Source: an uncultured cyanobacterium (lineage in GTDB: Bacteria; Cyanobacteriota; Cyanobacteriia; Cyanobacteriales; Chroococcidiopsidaceae). Taken from it: a DNA stretch of 32,989 nucleotides. The position numbers and the translations under genes are program-made. The notes beneath the pieces are model-generated. The model had not been told where the DNA came from, searched no databases, and was given only the letters and a program-made list of their open reading frames with translations. This document shows positions 21,679 to 29,310 of the stretch, piece by piece (the first letter of the stretch is position 1; the number at the start of each line of letters is the position of its first letter). The stretch is taken from positions 1 through 32,989 of the forward strand of contig CAMIFA010000039.1 in assembly GCA_946221495.1 (NCBI GenBank), read 5' to 3'.

Positions 21679-23685
21679 TTAGGCAGCTACGGTTGGACGG
21701 GAATCGAGTACGACTTCTGCAATTGAAAAATCTTGTTTAATTTCTAAACTATTGAGATAGCCGATCGGATCGTCAGCATTAAACACAGTACCGTCGAATA
21801 GTTGAATGGCGCTGCGAGTGTAACTAATATCACCAAGACCAAGTTCTCGTGCTGCCGTACTAAACACGCCAACTCGGCACACGCGCTCGAGAATTTCTAC
21901 CCAGTTTCTGGGGAAGGGCGTGTCACCCCAACGCGCCAGTTGCGTCATAATCCAAAGTTGCTCAGTCCGACTAGGGCGATTAACACCAGAGGCTCCATAA
22001 AACTGATGATGGGCATACTCTCGCATCGGATGCTCCAAGCTGCACGTTGCGGTATTTGGCTCTCCGATCTGAATATAAGCTAAATCAGTACTCACATACT
22101 CTCGCCGTGCCAAAATTTCCCGAATTTCCTCGCTATGCGTCAAATCTGCACAGTAATGGCAAGCTTCTAAAAGCGCTTTAACTAAAGCGATGTGGGTGTT
22201 AGGATATGCCGCAGCCCAATCTTCCCGAACACCAAGAACTTTGCCCGGATGTCCTAGCCAAATTTCTAAGTCTGTAGCAATTGTAAAGCCAATACCTTCA
22301 TCGGCGGCGCGGAGGTTCCAAGGTTCGCCGACGCAATAACCGTCAATACTTCCGGCTTGCAGATCAGCTACCATCTGGGCAGGTGGAATAGTCGTCAGCT
22401 TAACGTCATGATCTGGGTCAATGCCGCCAGCTGCCAGCCAGTAACGTAATAGTAAGTTGTGCATCGAGGAAGGATGCACCATTCCCATCCGGTGTTGACC
22501 TTGTGGGGTTTTGTGCAACATTTCCTTGAAGTCGGATAATGAGTACACCCCTTGGTCGTAGAAGCGCTTTGCTAGGGTAATCGCATTGCCGTTCCGGGTC
22601 ATCGTTAGGGAAGTGACAATCGGCAGGGGTTTGTTTTCATGTCCTCCTAGAGTTAACCACAGTGGCATCCCCGATGGCATTTGAGCAGCGTCTAAATAAC
22701 CGCCTGTAATACCGTCGGTGATTCCCCGCCAGTTAGATTCACGCACTAAGGTAACTTCATCTAAGCCGTGCTTGGTAAAGAAGCCTTTTTCTTTGGCTAC
22801 AGCCAAAGGCGCACAAGCAGTTAAAGGTAAAAAGCCAAGTTCCAGGTTGACCTTTTCCAGACCATGACGCGCGATCGCGCCGGTTTTCATGGCACGAATT
22901 TTCTTAATCCGCTTCTGCTGATTCAAGAAGTAAATCATCTCACTGCGTAAAGAGTAGTAGCTGGGGTGTTCTACTACTTCCATCCGCTTGCGGGGTCGGG
23001 GGATATCTACTTCTAAAATTTGACCAATTTTTGATTCTGGTCCATTTGTGAGCATCACAATGCGGTCAGACAATAGCACTGCTTCATCGACATCGTGAGT
23101 TACCATGACGGCGGTGACTTGGTTCTCCTCACAAATTTGCATTAATTGCTCTTGCAAGTTGCCGCGTGTGAGAGCATCCAAAGCACCAAATGGTTCATCA
23201 AGTAGCAGCAGTTTCGGACGGATGGCTAAGGCACGCGCGATCGCTACCCGTTGTTTTTGTCCGCCGGATAACATGGTGGGGGGTTTATCGGCATGGGGAC
23301 GTAGCCCCACCATATCAATATGGTGGTCGACAATTGCTTTGCGTTCCCCCGCAGGCGCACCCTTCATTACTGCGTCTACGGCAAGAGCAATATTTTCTCG
23401 TACCGTCCGCCAAGGCAACAGTGAATAATTCTGGAATACCACCATGCGATCCGGTCCAGGCTTCTTGATTTTTTGTCCTTCTAGGGTCACTAAACCTTCA
23501 GTTGGTAAATCCAGACCTGCAATCATGTTTAACAAAGTCGATTTACCACAACCGGAGTGACCAATCAAGGAGACAAATTCTCCCTTTTTAATCTGAAGGT
23601 TGATGCCTTTGAGGGCAACATAAGTACCACCACCAGTTAACTCAAAGACTTTATCAATTTGATCGACGGCAACAAAAACAGACAT
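21679..23685 (-). CDS. cmpC: CmpC, ABC ATPase fused to a CmpA-like solute-binding domain
   Basis: 668 residues. Residues ~1-260 are an ABC ATPase: Walker A GHSGCGKST (~42), signature LSGGQKQRVAIARAL (~140) and Walker B LLLLDEPFGALDALT. Residues ~280-660 are a CmpA/NrtA-like solute-binding domain (LELGFLPLTACAPLAVAKEK, GEPWNLRAADEGIG, LGHPGKVLGVREDW) without lipobox or signal, so it sits in the cytoplasm. This fusion is the mark of CmpC and its paralogue NrtC, and the extra domain is thought to sense the substrate and regulate transport. Assigned to Cmp by its neighbours. The gap to cmpB is 76 bp. Confidence 0.94.
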   Translation of the reverse strand: MSVFVAVDQIDKVFELTGGGTYVALKGINLQIKKGEFVSLIGHSGCGKSTLLNMIAGLDLPTEGLVTLEGQKIKKPGPDRMVVFQNYSLLPWRTVRENIALAVDAVMKGAPAGERKAIVDHHIDMVGLRPHADKPPTMLSGGQKQRVAIARALAIRPKLLLLDEPFGALDALTRGNLQEQLMQICEENQVTAVMVTHDVDEAVLLSDRIVMLTNGPESKIGQILEVDIPRPRKRMEVVEHPSYYSLRSEMIYFLNQQKRIKKIRAMKTGAIARHGLEKVNLELGFLPLTACAPLAVAKEKGFFTKHGLDEVTLVRESNWRGITDGITGGYLDAAQMPSGMPLWLTLGGHENKPLPIVTSLTMTRNGNAITLAKRFYDQGVYSLSDFKEMLHKTPQGQHRMGMVHPSSMHNLLLRYWLAAGGIDPDHDVKLTTIPPAQMVADLQAGSIDGYCVGEPWNLRAADEGIGFTIATDLEIWLGHPGKVLGVREDWAAAYPNTHIALVKALLEACHYCADLTHSEEIREILARREYVSTDLAYIQIGEPNTATCSLEHPMREYAHHQFYGASGVNRPSRTEQLWIMTQLARWGDTPFPRNWVEILERVCRVGVFSTAARELGLGDISYTRSAIQLFDGTVFNADDPIGYLNSLEIKQDFSIAEVVLDSRPTVAA

Positions 23686-23761
23686 AGTTAATTTTGGGGT
23701 TAGAGTTCGGGCGTTAGGGATTAGGGGAGCAGAGATATGTTTATTGGGTAGTCGCTAGTTC

Positions 23762-24601
23762 TTACTTCTGTTCTTCTGGGACAATTCTTGTCTGCAACCA
23801 AGCCATAAACTTATCTAGCAGCAGACCAACAATGCCTATGTATACTAGAGCTAAAATCACTTCACTGACATTGTTATTTTGATAGGCATCCCAGATAAAA
23901 AAGCCAATTCCGACAATACCGGACATCACAATTTCTGCGGCGATAATCGCTAGCCAAGCCAAGCCAATTGCAATTCTTAAACCTGTAAAAATATATGGTA
24001 AAGCAGCAGGAATGAGAATATTAAAGAAATATTCTTTGCGGTTAAGTTGCAGAACTTTGGAGACGTTGTTGTAATCTTGGGGAATTTGCTTAACTCCCAC
24101 TGCTGTATTAATTAAGATTGGCCAAATAGCTGTAATGAAAATTACAAAAAGGGCAGCTGGTTCGTTTTGTCGTAAAGCTGCTAAAGAAATAGGAACCCAA
24201 GCCAAAGGTGGTACAGTTCGTAATAGTTGGAAAAGCGGATCTAAAGCCTTGGACATTAATTTGCTTGTACCAATTAAGATGCCCAAGCCAATACCAACAA
24301 TTGCTGCTAGGGTGTAACTTATCGCTACTCGTTGCAAACTGGCGAGAATCTGCCAAAATAAACCTTTATCTAGACCGCCTTTATCATAAAAGGGGTACAG
24401 AATCAATGTCCAGGTATCTTGAACTACCTGGATTGGTCCTGGTAGTGTAGCTCCCGGAGTCCAGGCAAACAACTGCCATAAAGCTAGAAAAATTAGGAGC
24501 GCTACAATCGGAGGTATCAGGTCAGGATATTGCTTCTTCAGGCGGGACGCCCAGCCATTATTGGCGATACTTCTAGCAGGACGTCTCGGAAGTGTGGTCA
24601 T
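23762..24601 (-). CDS. cmpB: CmpB, permease subunit of the bicarbonate transporter
   Basis: 279 residues with six hydrophobic helices; a basic N-terminus (TLPRRPARS) lies in the cytoplasm. The EAA-like loop that docks to the ATPases is near 190-205 (LQLNRKEYFFNILIPAALPYIFTGLR). It forms the membrane channel of the bicarbonate ABC transporter, probably as a homodimer. ATG 24601 is well supported by GAGGAG about 12 bases upstream. It lies between cmpA (163 bp away) and cmpC (76 bp away). An equivalent NrtB would look similar; cmpA and cmpR decide the identity. Confidence 0.94.
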   Translation of the reverse strand: MTTLPRRPARSIANNGWASRLKKQYPDLIPPIVALLIFLALWQLFAWTPGATLPGPIQVVQDTWTLILYPFYDKGGLDKGLFWQILASLQRVAISYTLAAIVGIGLGILIGTSKLMSKALDPLFQLLRTVPPLAWVPISLAALRQNEPAALFVIFITAIWPILINTAVGVKQIPQDYNNVSKVLQLNRKEYFFNILIPAALPYIFTGLRIAIGLAWLAIIAAEIVMSGIVGIGFFIWDAYQNNNVSEVILALVYIGIVGLLLDKFMAWLQTRIVPEEQK

Positions 24602-24764
24602 TGAAAGTGTTCTCCTCTTTTGGTATGTAGTTAATAAGTGTTGAAGTTTACTGTTAGTCGTTACTAGGTTTATATTTTGTTAAGATTTTAGAGCGATCGC
24701 GTCACTGAAAATCAAAAATCTTAAATCAGAAATTAAAATTAACAACTAACAGTAGAAGATGCTT

Positions 24765-26126
24765 TTAGACGCTTGCTTTCTTAATTTTTAAGCTCTTCAG
24801 GTAAGCAGCTGGATTTTCGGGATCGAACTTAATCCCATCAAAAAATGTTTCAACACCACGAGATGTACTTGTAGGAATATCCGCAGCAGCAATTCCTGCT
24901 TCTTTTGCCGCTTCTTTCCAAATATCTTCGCGGTTAACTTGATCAATGATCGCCTTAGCATTCGTTAAAGTATCTGGAGGCAAAAATCCCCAACGGACGC
25001 TTTCAGTTAAGAACCAAAGATCGTGACTCTTGTAAGGATAGGAAACGCTACCTTTTTCATCTTTCCAGTACAACACCGCCATTGATCGATCATCAACAGT
25101 GCGATCGCCCATGTTGTACTTGCCCTGGAATGGCTCTAGCAAGACCGCCTCGGGAACGTTGAAGTAATTGCGTCCGGAAAGAATTTTCGCTGCCTCTTGG
25201 CGGTTGTCAAAATTATCCAACCACTGCTGGGCTTCCATAATACCTTTCAATATTGCTTTAGTTGCCTTGGGATTTTTGTCAACCCAATCTGCTCTCATCG
25301 CAAAGTATTCTTCGGGGTGATTCTTCCACATTTCTGCTGTTAATGCCGCCATGAAGCCAATTTTGTCTGTGACAATGCGGAAGGGCCAAGGATCACCGGT
25401 ACTGAAGGCATCCATCGTCCCTGTTTTCATATTTGCTACAGTCTGAGCAGCTGGCACTGTGAGCAACTTCACTTCACTATCGGGATTAATCCCGCCTGCT
25501 GCCAACCAGTAACGAATCCAGAAATCTTGGTTAACCTGGGGAAAGGTGTATGCGGCGGTAAAGTCAGTACCTGCGCTTTTTAGCTGACCAAATAAAGACT
25601 TTGCCCCAGCAAGGTTCAAACCAACACCCTTGCCTTGGTGCTTGCTAGCGATCGCAATTCCATTACCTTGAGTATTCAACTGCGCCAGCACGTACATGGG
25701 AATTTTTTGGTTGCCCTTAGTAATTCGCCCTTCCGTAATTAGATGCGGCATCGGCATCTGCCATTGACCGCCATCTATGCCACCACCAGCAGACCCAATT
25801 TCTACGTTGTCCCTTGCCGAACCCCAGTTAGCTTGTTTGGCGACATCTACATCGGTCATGCCGTACTTGGCGAAAAAGCCTTTTTCCTTAGCAATAATTA
25901 AAGGAGCCGCTTCCACAATCGGGATGTATCCCAGCTTAACTGTAGTAGTTTCTGGTGCTTGTTCTGGACTAACGTTTGCATTAGTTGTCGTAACCTGTTG
26001 TACATTTGTGGTGCCGGAGCCATCGGGGGGATTTCCTAAGCAGCCTTTGAGCAACACAGAACCCACAGCAGAGGCTCCAACAGTCACAATGAATTTGCGG
26101 CGAGAAAATTGATTTGAAAAGCTCAT
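24765..26126 (-). CDS. cmpA: CmpA, bicarbonate-binding lipoprotein
   Basis: 453 residues. The start SRRKFIVTVGASAVGSVLLKGC gives a twin-arginine type signal with lipobox, Cys29 being the lipidated residue that holds the protein on the outer face of the plasma membrane. It is the high-affinity bicarbonate receptor of CmpABCD. Positions that separate it from nitrate-binding NrtA, as I know these proteins, fit CmpA: YTFPQVNQDFW instead of the NrtA GGTHDMW, and HPEEY (270-274) where NrtA has HPEK with the nitrate-contacting Lys. Glu in this place binds the calcium-bicarbonate pair. Also GGGIDGGQWQMPMPHLI. AGGAG precedes ATG 26126. First gene of the operon, with a leader of about 240 bases. Confidence 0.95.
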   Translation of the reverse strand: MSFSNQFSRRKFIVTVGASAVGSVLLKGCLGNPPDGSGTTNVQQVTTTNANVSPEQAPETTTVKLGYIPIVEAAPLIIAKEKGFFAKYGMTDVDVAKQANWGSARDNVEIGSAGGGIDGGQWQMPMPHLITEGRITKGNQKIPMYVLAQLNTQGNGIAIASKHQGKGVGLNLAGAKSLFGQLKSAGTDFTAAYTFPQVNQDFWIRYWLAAGGINPDSEVKLLTVPAAQTVANMKTGTMDAFSTGDPWPFRIVTDKIGFMAALTAEMWKNHPEEYFAMRADWVDKNPKATKAILKGIMEAQQWLDNFDNRQEAAKILSGRNYFNVPEAVLLEPFQGKYNMGDRTVDDRSMAVLYWKDEKGSVSYPYKSHDLWFLTESVRWGFLPPDTLTNAKAIIDQVNREDIWKEAAKEAGIAAADIPTSTSRGVETFFDGIKFDPENPAAYLKSLKIKKASV

Positions 26127-26376
26127 AATATCTCCTAATAACTAATTCGATTCCTATCTCTTATGCAGGTGCTAAAGGCATAAAAAGATTAGTGGCGAAA
26201 AGTGATGCGCTAATGAGAGCCAGAAAACTGCTGTGTTTTGCGTGGGCTATAAGCTGGGCTTAACTCTCGATAGCTACGAATATAAAAAGACTCAGGCGTT
26301 AAAAACGCACAATGTCCTTAAGTGATCTCCGTTACCGACGGCAAGTATTATCCTACCGCGCTTCCGGTTGTTATAG

Positions 26377-26442
26377 AGAATACCCCAGTGTAATTATAGA
26401 AACAAGCTATTAATCTTAATAGTTTTAATAGATGATATCTAT
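26377..26442 (-). promoter_or_regulatory. cmpABCD promoter with two LysR boxes
   Basis: Reading the minus strand: distal box ATAGATATCATCTAT (26442-26428), 17 bp, proximal box ATAGCTTGTTTCTAT (26410-26396), 13 bp, -10 element TATTCT (26382-26377). Box starts are 32 bp apart. The proximal box covers the expected -35, a normal layout for LysR-type activation. The transcript would begin near 26370, with a leader of ~244 bases. Confidence 0.8.
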
Positions 26443-26566
26443 GGTTATCTATTGTTTATTCAATTCTGGAAAAATTTGAGTCTAAAGTCCTTTATTTCAA
26501 AGGTTTTGTTCTCATTCAGCCTTGGAAGTAAAGCGCGGGGATCATGAGAATTTAGGCAAACAAGTA

Positions 26567-26611
26567 ATAGAAGAAATCTATATTTAAAAATTAATGATAG
26601 ACTTCATCTAT
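26567..26611 (+). promoter_or_regulatory. Two LysR boxes in front of cmpR (probable autoregulation)
   Basis: ATAGAAGAAATCTAT (26567-26581) and ATAGACTTCATCTAT (26597-26611) both fit ATAG-N7-CTAT. They are 30 bp apart, not 32, and no TANNNT element lies 13 bp downstream in either direction, so this pair is not built like the three activated promoters. Their position just before the cmpR start suggests control of cmpR itself. Confidence 0.65.
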
Positions 26612-26630
26612 GCTTGTTTTAGAGGAATGG

Positions 26631-27563
26631 ATGTTGAAGCACGCAACTCTTCATCAGCTAAAAGTATTTGAAGCGATCGCTAGATCCGGTAGCTTTACAA
26701 AGGCTGCCGAGGAAATGTTTTTAAGTCAACCTACTGTCTCTCAGCAAATTAAGCAGCTCACAAAAGCAGTGGGTATGCCGTTATTCGAGCAAATAGGTAA
26801 GCGCCTTTACCTTACTGATGCTGGGAAGGAAGTGTTGATCGCTTGTAAGGATATTTCAGAAAAGTTGTCTCAATTAGATATGACTTTGGCAGACTTGAAG
26901 GGGTTAAAGCAGGGAAATCTACGATTGGCTGTAATTACAACTGCTAAATATTTTGTGCCGCGTTTACTAGGACAGTTTCGTCACCGTTATCCTGGGATTA
27001 GAGTTTCTCTGCAAGTTACAAACCGCAAGCAGGTACTAGACCGCCTCAGCGAAAATATTGACGATCTTTATATCCTTGGACAACCACCAGAAGACCTTGA
27101 TATTAACCTGCGTCCGATTTTAGAAAATGCCTTGGTAGCGATCGCACCGTCCGATCATCCCTTAGCTAAAGAGAAAAATATCCCCCTACAACGCCTTGCC
27201 GAAGAACCTTTTATTATGCGTGAACCTGGTTCAGGGACACGCATAGCAGTGGAACGTTTCTTTGAAGAGAACAGGGTAGACATTAATGTTGAGATGGAGA
27301 TTGGCAGTAATGAAGCTATCAAACACGCGATTGTCGGTGGTTTAGGAATATCAGTGTTATCACGCCATGTTTTAGCACTTGAAGGCACAAGAGGACCACT
27401 GACAATTCTGGATGTTGAAGGCTTGCCTATTCAACGCCATTGGTACATTGTCTATCCAGCCAGCAAGCAACTTTCCGTTGTCGCCAGCACTTTTCTGGAA
27501 TATCTGCTAGATGAAGGCAAGCAGATTGTGACTCAAATAGATTTAGAGCTGACTCAAAGCTAG
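26631..27563 (+). CDS. cmpR: CmpR-type LysR regulator of inorganic carbon genes
   Basis: 310 residues from ATG 26631, which has AGAGGA 5-10 bases upstream and gives the family start MLKHATLHQLKVFEAIA. The frame also holds ATG 26610, but this overlaps a LysR box and would add seven unmatched residues. Residues ~1-60 are the LysR winged helix (GSFTKAAEEMFLSQPTVSQQ), and ~90-300 the effector-binding domain (LRLAVITTAKYFVPRLLG, EEPFIMREPGSGTR, SNEAIKHAIVGGLGISVLS). CmpR activates cmp genes in low CO2 with RuBP and 2-phosphoglycolate as known co-effectors. Divergence from cmpA favours CmpR over RbcR or NtcB, though CcmR/NdhR are close relatives. It probably also serves ndhF3. Confidence 0.9.
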   Translation: MLKHATLHQLKVFEAIARSGSFTKAAEEMFLSQPTVSQQIKQLTKAVGMPLFEQIGKRLYLTDAGKEVLIACKDISEKLSQLDMTLADLKGLKQGNLRLAVITTAKYFVPRLLGQFRHRYPGIRVSLQVTNRKQVLDRLSENIDDLYILGQPPEDLDINLRPILENALVAIAPSDHPLAKEKNIPLQRLAEEPFIMREPGSGTRIAVERFFEENRVDINVEMEIGSNEAIKHAIVGGLGISVLSRHVLALEGTRGPLTILDVEGLPIQRHWYIVYPASKQLSVVASTFLEYLLDEGKQIVTQIDLELTQS

Positions 27564-27620
27564 AAATTAGCTGCAGCTCTCGTGTAATTTGAACGTCAAA
27601 GCAAAACTTAATTCAGTATC

Positions 27621-27686
27621 ATAGATTGAATCTATAATACTCATAAAAATCATCAGCTTTCATCTATAAAACTTTCAAGTTACTAT
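27621..27686 (+). promoter_or_regulatory. Third promoter with two LysR boxes, reading into the 38-aa gene
   Basis: Box 1 ATAGATTGAATCTAT (27621-27635) has the same ATAGAT-N3-ATCTAT as the distal boxes of cmpA and ndhF3. Box 2 TCAGCTTTCATCTAT (27653-27667) keeps the right half and starts exactly 32 bp later. Thirteen bases on, TACTAT (27681-27686) is the -10. This repeats the cmpA and ndhF3 layout base for base. Start near 27693 would give a leader of ~218 bases to ATG 27911. Confidence 0.75.
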
Positions 27687-27910
27687 TCATTGTGTTTCGG
27701 GTGAACGTGCTAGCTTTTCCCATAAGGCATTGCAAAAATGTTTTGCCAGAAAAAATAAATACTCCTATGCAGATTTTTGATATTAGCTCTTATTTCAGCT
27801 ACTTCTTAAGCCAATCCCCGCAATCAAGATTGACTCAAAGAAGTTGCAATTAGACAAACACACCCGAGACAAAATCTAGAAACCCAAAGTAATTTAGGAG
27901 AAAAAAAGTA

Positions 27911-28027
27911 ATGTTTCAGTTAGCTGTAATGAGCTTTGTGTCTATTTATTTCACGATACTTTTACTCGGATTTCTACTTCGCACTTTTCTAATTGGTAGC
28001 TTCAATCCGACAACAAAATTTATGTGA
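27911..28027 (+). CDS. 38-residue single-helix membrane peptide, candidate CmpR-regulon member
   Basis: 38 codons, ATG to TGA. AGGAG at 27895-27899 is 11 bases before the ATG. The product starts MFQLAVMSFVSIYFTILLLG and continues FLLRTFLIGSFNPTTKFM: one hydrophobic helix of about 22-25 residues (4-28) with Arg24 inside and a short polar end. I do not recognise a family; size and shape are like small subunits of photosystems, cytochrome b6f or NDH-1. The only promoter seen upstream on this strand is the LysR-box promoter at 27621-27686, identical in design to the low-CO2 promoters of ndhF3 and cmpA, and the next gene downstream is on the other strand. Its role is unknown; an accessory to NDH-1MS or to Cmp is an inference. 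Confidence 0.65.
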   Translation: MFQLAVMSFVSIYFTILLLGFLLRTFLIGSFNPTTKFM

Positions 28028-28089
28028 CGACATATAGCTGCTTGTTGAATATTAATTGCAGCCATGTGTAAGTTTAGTGTTAGTGGTTA

Positions 28090-28620
28090 TTACATTAAAG
28101 ATTGAACATACTTCAGGATTATCTGAACATTTTCATTCAAAGGATCAACCGCATCGATAGTTAGGTATTGTCCTTCATCAGCAGACCAAACTTCACGAGT
28201 AGCACGCATTGATTCTACATGACTCCAACCAACAGTGTCATGCCAGCCGGGAATACCCCGCTTTCGCCCCTCGACTCGTCTACGATGTAGGACTATATCT
28301 GAGCAAATTGTTTCAATGCCGTAAAATGCTGCGCTGTAGGATTGCGCTAAATTCTGCCAGCGTTTTCTTTCGGAAACGGTATTAGCAGGAGTGTCCAAAA
28401 TAGCTGATTGTCCTAACATTAGTTGGCGTTGGATTAGCATTGTGAGTAGTGCTTCAGCCGTTGTGCTGTAATCCTGCTTTTGAACCCGCAAGTTAGATAG
28501 TAGCATTGCTCCAAGTACCCAGTCCAGCGAGAATACAGGTATATGCAATGTACGGGCAATATCTTCTGATAGAGTGCTTTTGCCAGTCCCAGGAATACCA
28601 GAAAATAGAATTAGTTTCAT
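28090..28620 (-). CDS. P-loop kinase-like protein (AAA_33 type)
   Basis: 176 residues with Walker A GIPGTGKST at residues 8-16 and a short helical body; ILDTPANTVSERKRW (~95) takes the place of the second acidic motif, and RRRVEGRKRG supplies basic lid residues. This is the general zeta-toxin/polynucleotide-kinase-like small-molecule kinase type (AAA_33) used for nucleotides, sugars or antibiotics. The substrate cannot be told. ATG 28620 has no strong ribosome site. It stands alone between genes on the other strand and is convergent with the 38-aa gene, 62 bp apart. Confidence 0.8.
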   Translation of the reverse strand: MKLILFSGIPGTGKSTLSEDIARTLHIPVFSLDWVLGAMLLSNLRVQKQDYSTTAEALLTMLIQRQLMLGQSAILDTPANTVSERKRWQNLAQSYSAAFYGIETICSDIVLHRRRVEGRKRGIPGWHDTVGWSHVESMRATREVWSADEGQYLTIDAVDPLNENVQIILKYVQSLM

Positions 28621-28812
28621 GTATTCATGAGTTAAGTTAACAGGATAATAGGCTGTCAGGCTAGCTGCAATTCCTTGAATTGCCTGCTATAGAAGATGCT
28701 GAGATGTCCTGCTAAAGACTTGAAACTGCTGAAATTTAATGTAGCTGAAAACACTGTAGAACTTTGCTTACTCCTCTTGCGTCATCAGGATAAGTATTTA
28801 ATTGAAAACGAT

Positions 28813-29310
28813 ATGATCACCTGGAGACGTGCCGCTACATCTACTATGTTTTCGGCACTGTTTGTCACAGTAATGGCAGGCAGGATGCTTACTCTACAAG
28901 CCCAATTAACAAAACCAGTGCTGCCAAAAACTCCGCCTAACATCTTGTTAAAAGTAGAACGTCAAGCGGGAAATTGTCCCCAAACAGTTGGGCTTTGGAC
29001 TGCGTTTCGTTACTACGAAGGCGGTGGAGAACACGCCGTTATTGCTGATACTTGGGCGATCGCCCAACGCGCCCAAATTACAACTTCCGGTAAAAAGTTT
29101 GTGGAATACAAAGCACCGTTGAGAACAGATTTTACTACTTGCGTTGGTCAGGCGAAAGCTAATGACTATCCTTATCAGTTGCAGTTTGGTAAAGGTAATG
29201 TTGCTTTTACAGTAAAATTACCGCCGGATACTGCTGCTAATCCTTCTGTAATTACAGCAAAAAGTATCCTCGGTGCGCGTCCTTTTGTGAGGTGGGCGAT
29301 CGCTGACTAA
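28813..29310 (+). CDS. Secreted or periplasmic protein, unknown function
   Basis: From ATG 28813, 165 residues with a signal-like start MITWRRAATSTMFSALFVTV and a likely cleavage after LTLQAQ. The frame is open from ATG 28696, but those 39 residues break the signal and have no ribosome site, so 28813 is preferred; ATG 28846 is also possible. The mature part has two cysteines (GNCPQTVG, FTTCVGQAKAND) that may form a disulfide, and the motif FRYYEGGGEHAVIADTWAIA. No named family is recognised. Its stop overlaps that of the convergent LtrA-type gene (shared CTAA). Confidence 0.65.
   Translation: MITWRRAATSTMFSALFVTVMAGRMLTLQAQLTKPVLPKTPPNILLKVERQAGNCPQTVGLWTAFRYYEGGGEHAVIADTWAIAQRAQITTSGKKFVEYKAPLRTDFTTCVGQAKANDYPYQLQFGKGNVAFTVKLPPDTAANPSVITAKSILGARPFVRWAIAD

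Noticed and set aside
20677..26126. Nitrate transporter nrtABCD
   Set aside because: CmpA-type residues (HPEEY, QVNQDFW, GGQWQMPMPHL), the divergent LysR gene and the absence of nirA and narB favour bicarbonate.
16373..26599. Further single ATAG or CTAT half-sites (for example 26373-26376)
   Set aside because: They lack the partner at N7 and are expected by chance in AT-rich DNA.
27767..27853. 28-residue frame upstream of the 38-aa gene
   Set aside because: No ribosome site and no hydrophobic or domain-like pattern; more likely part of the leader.
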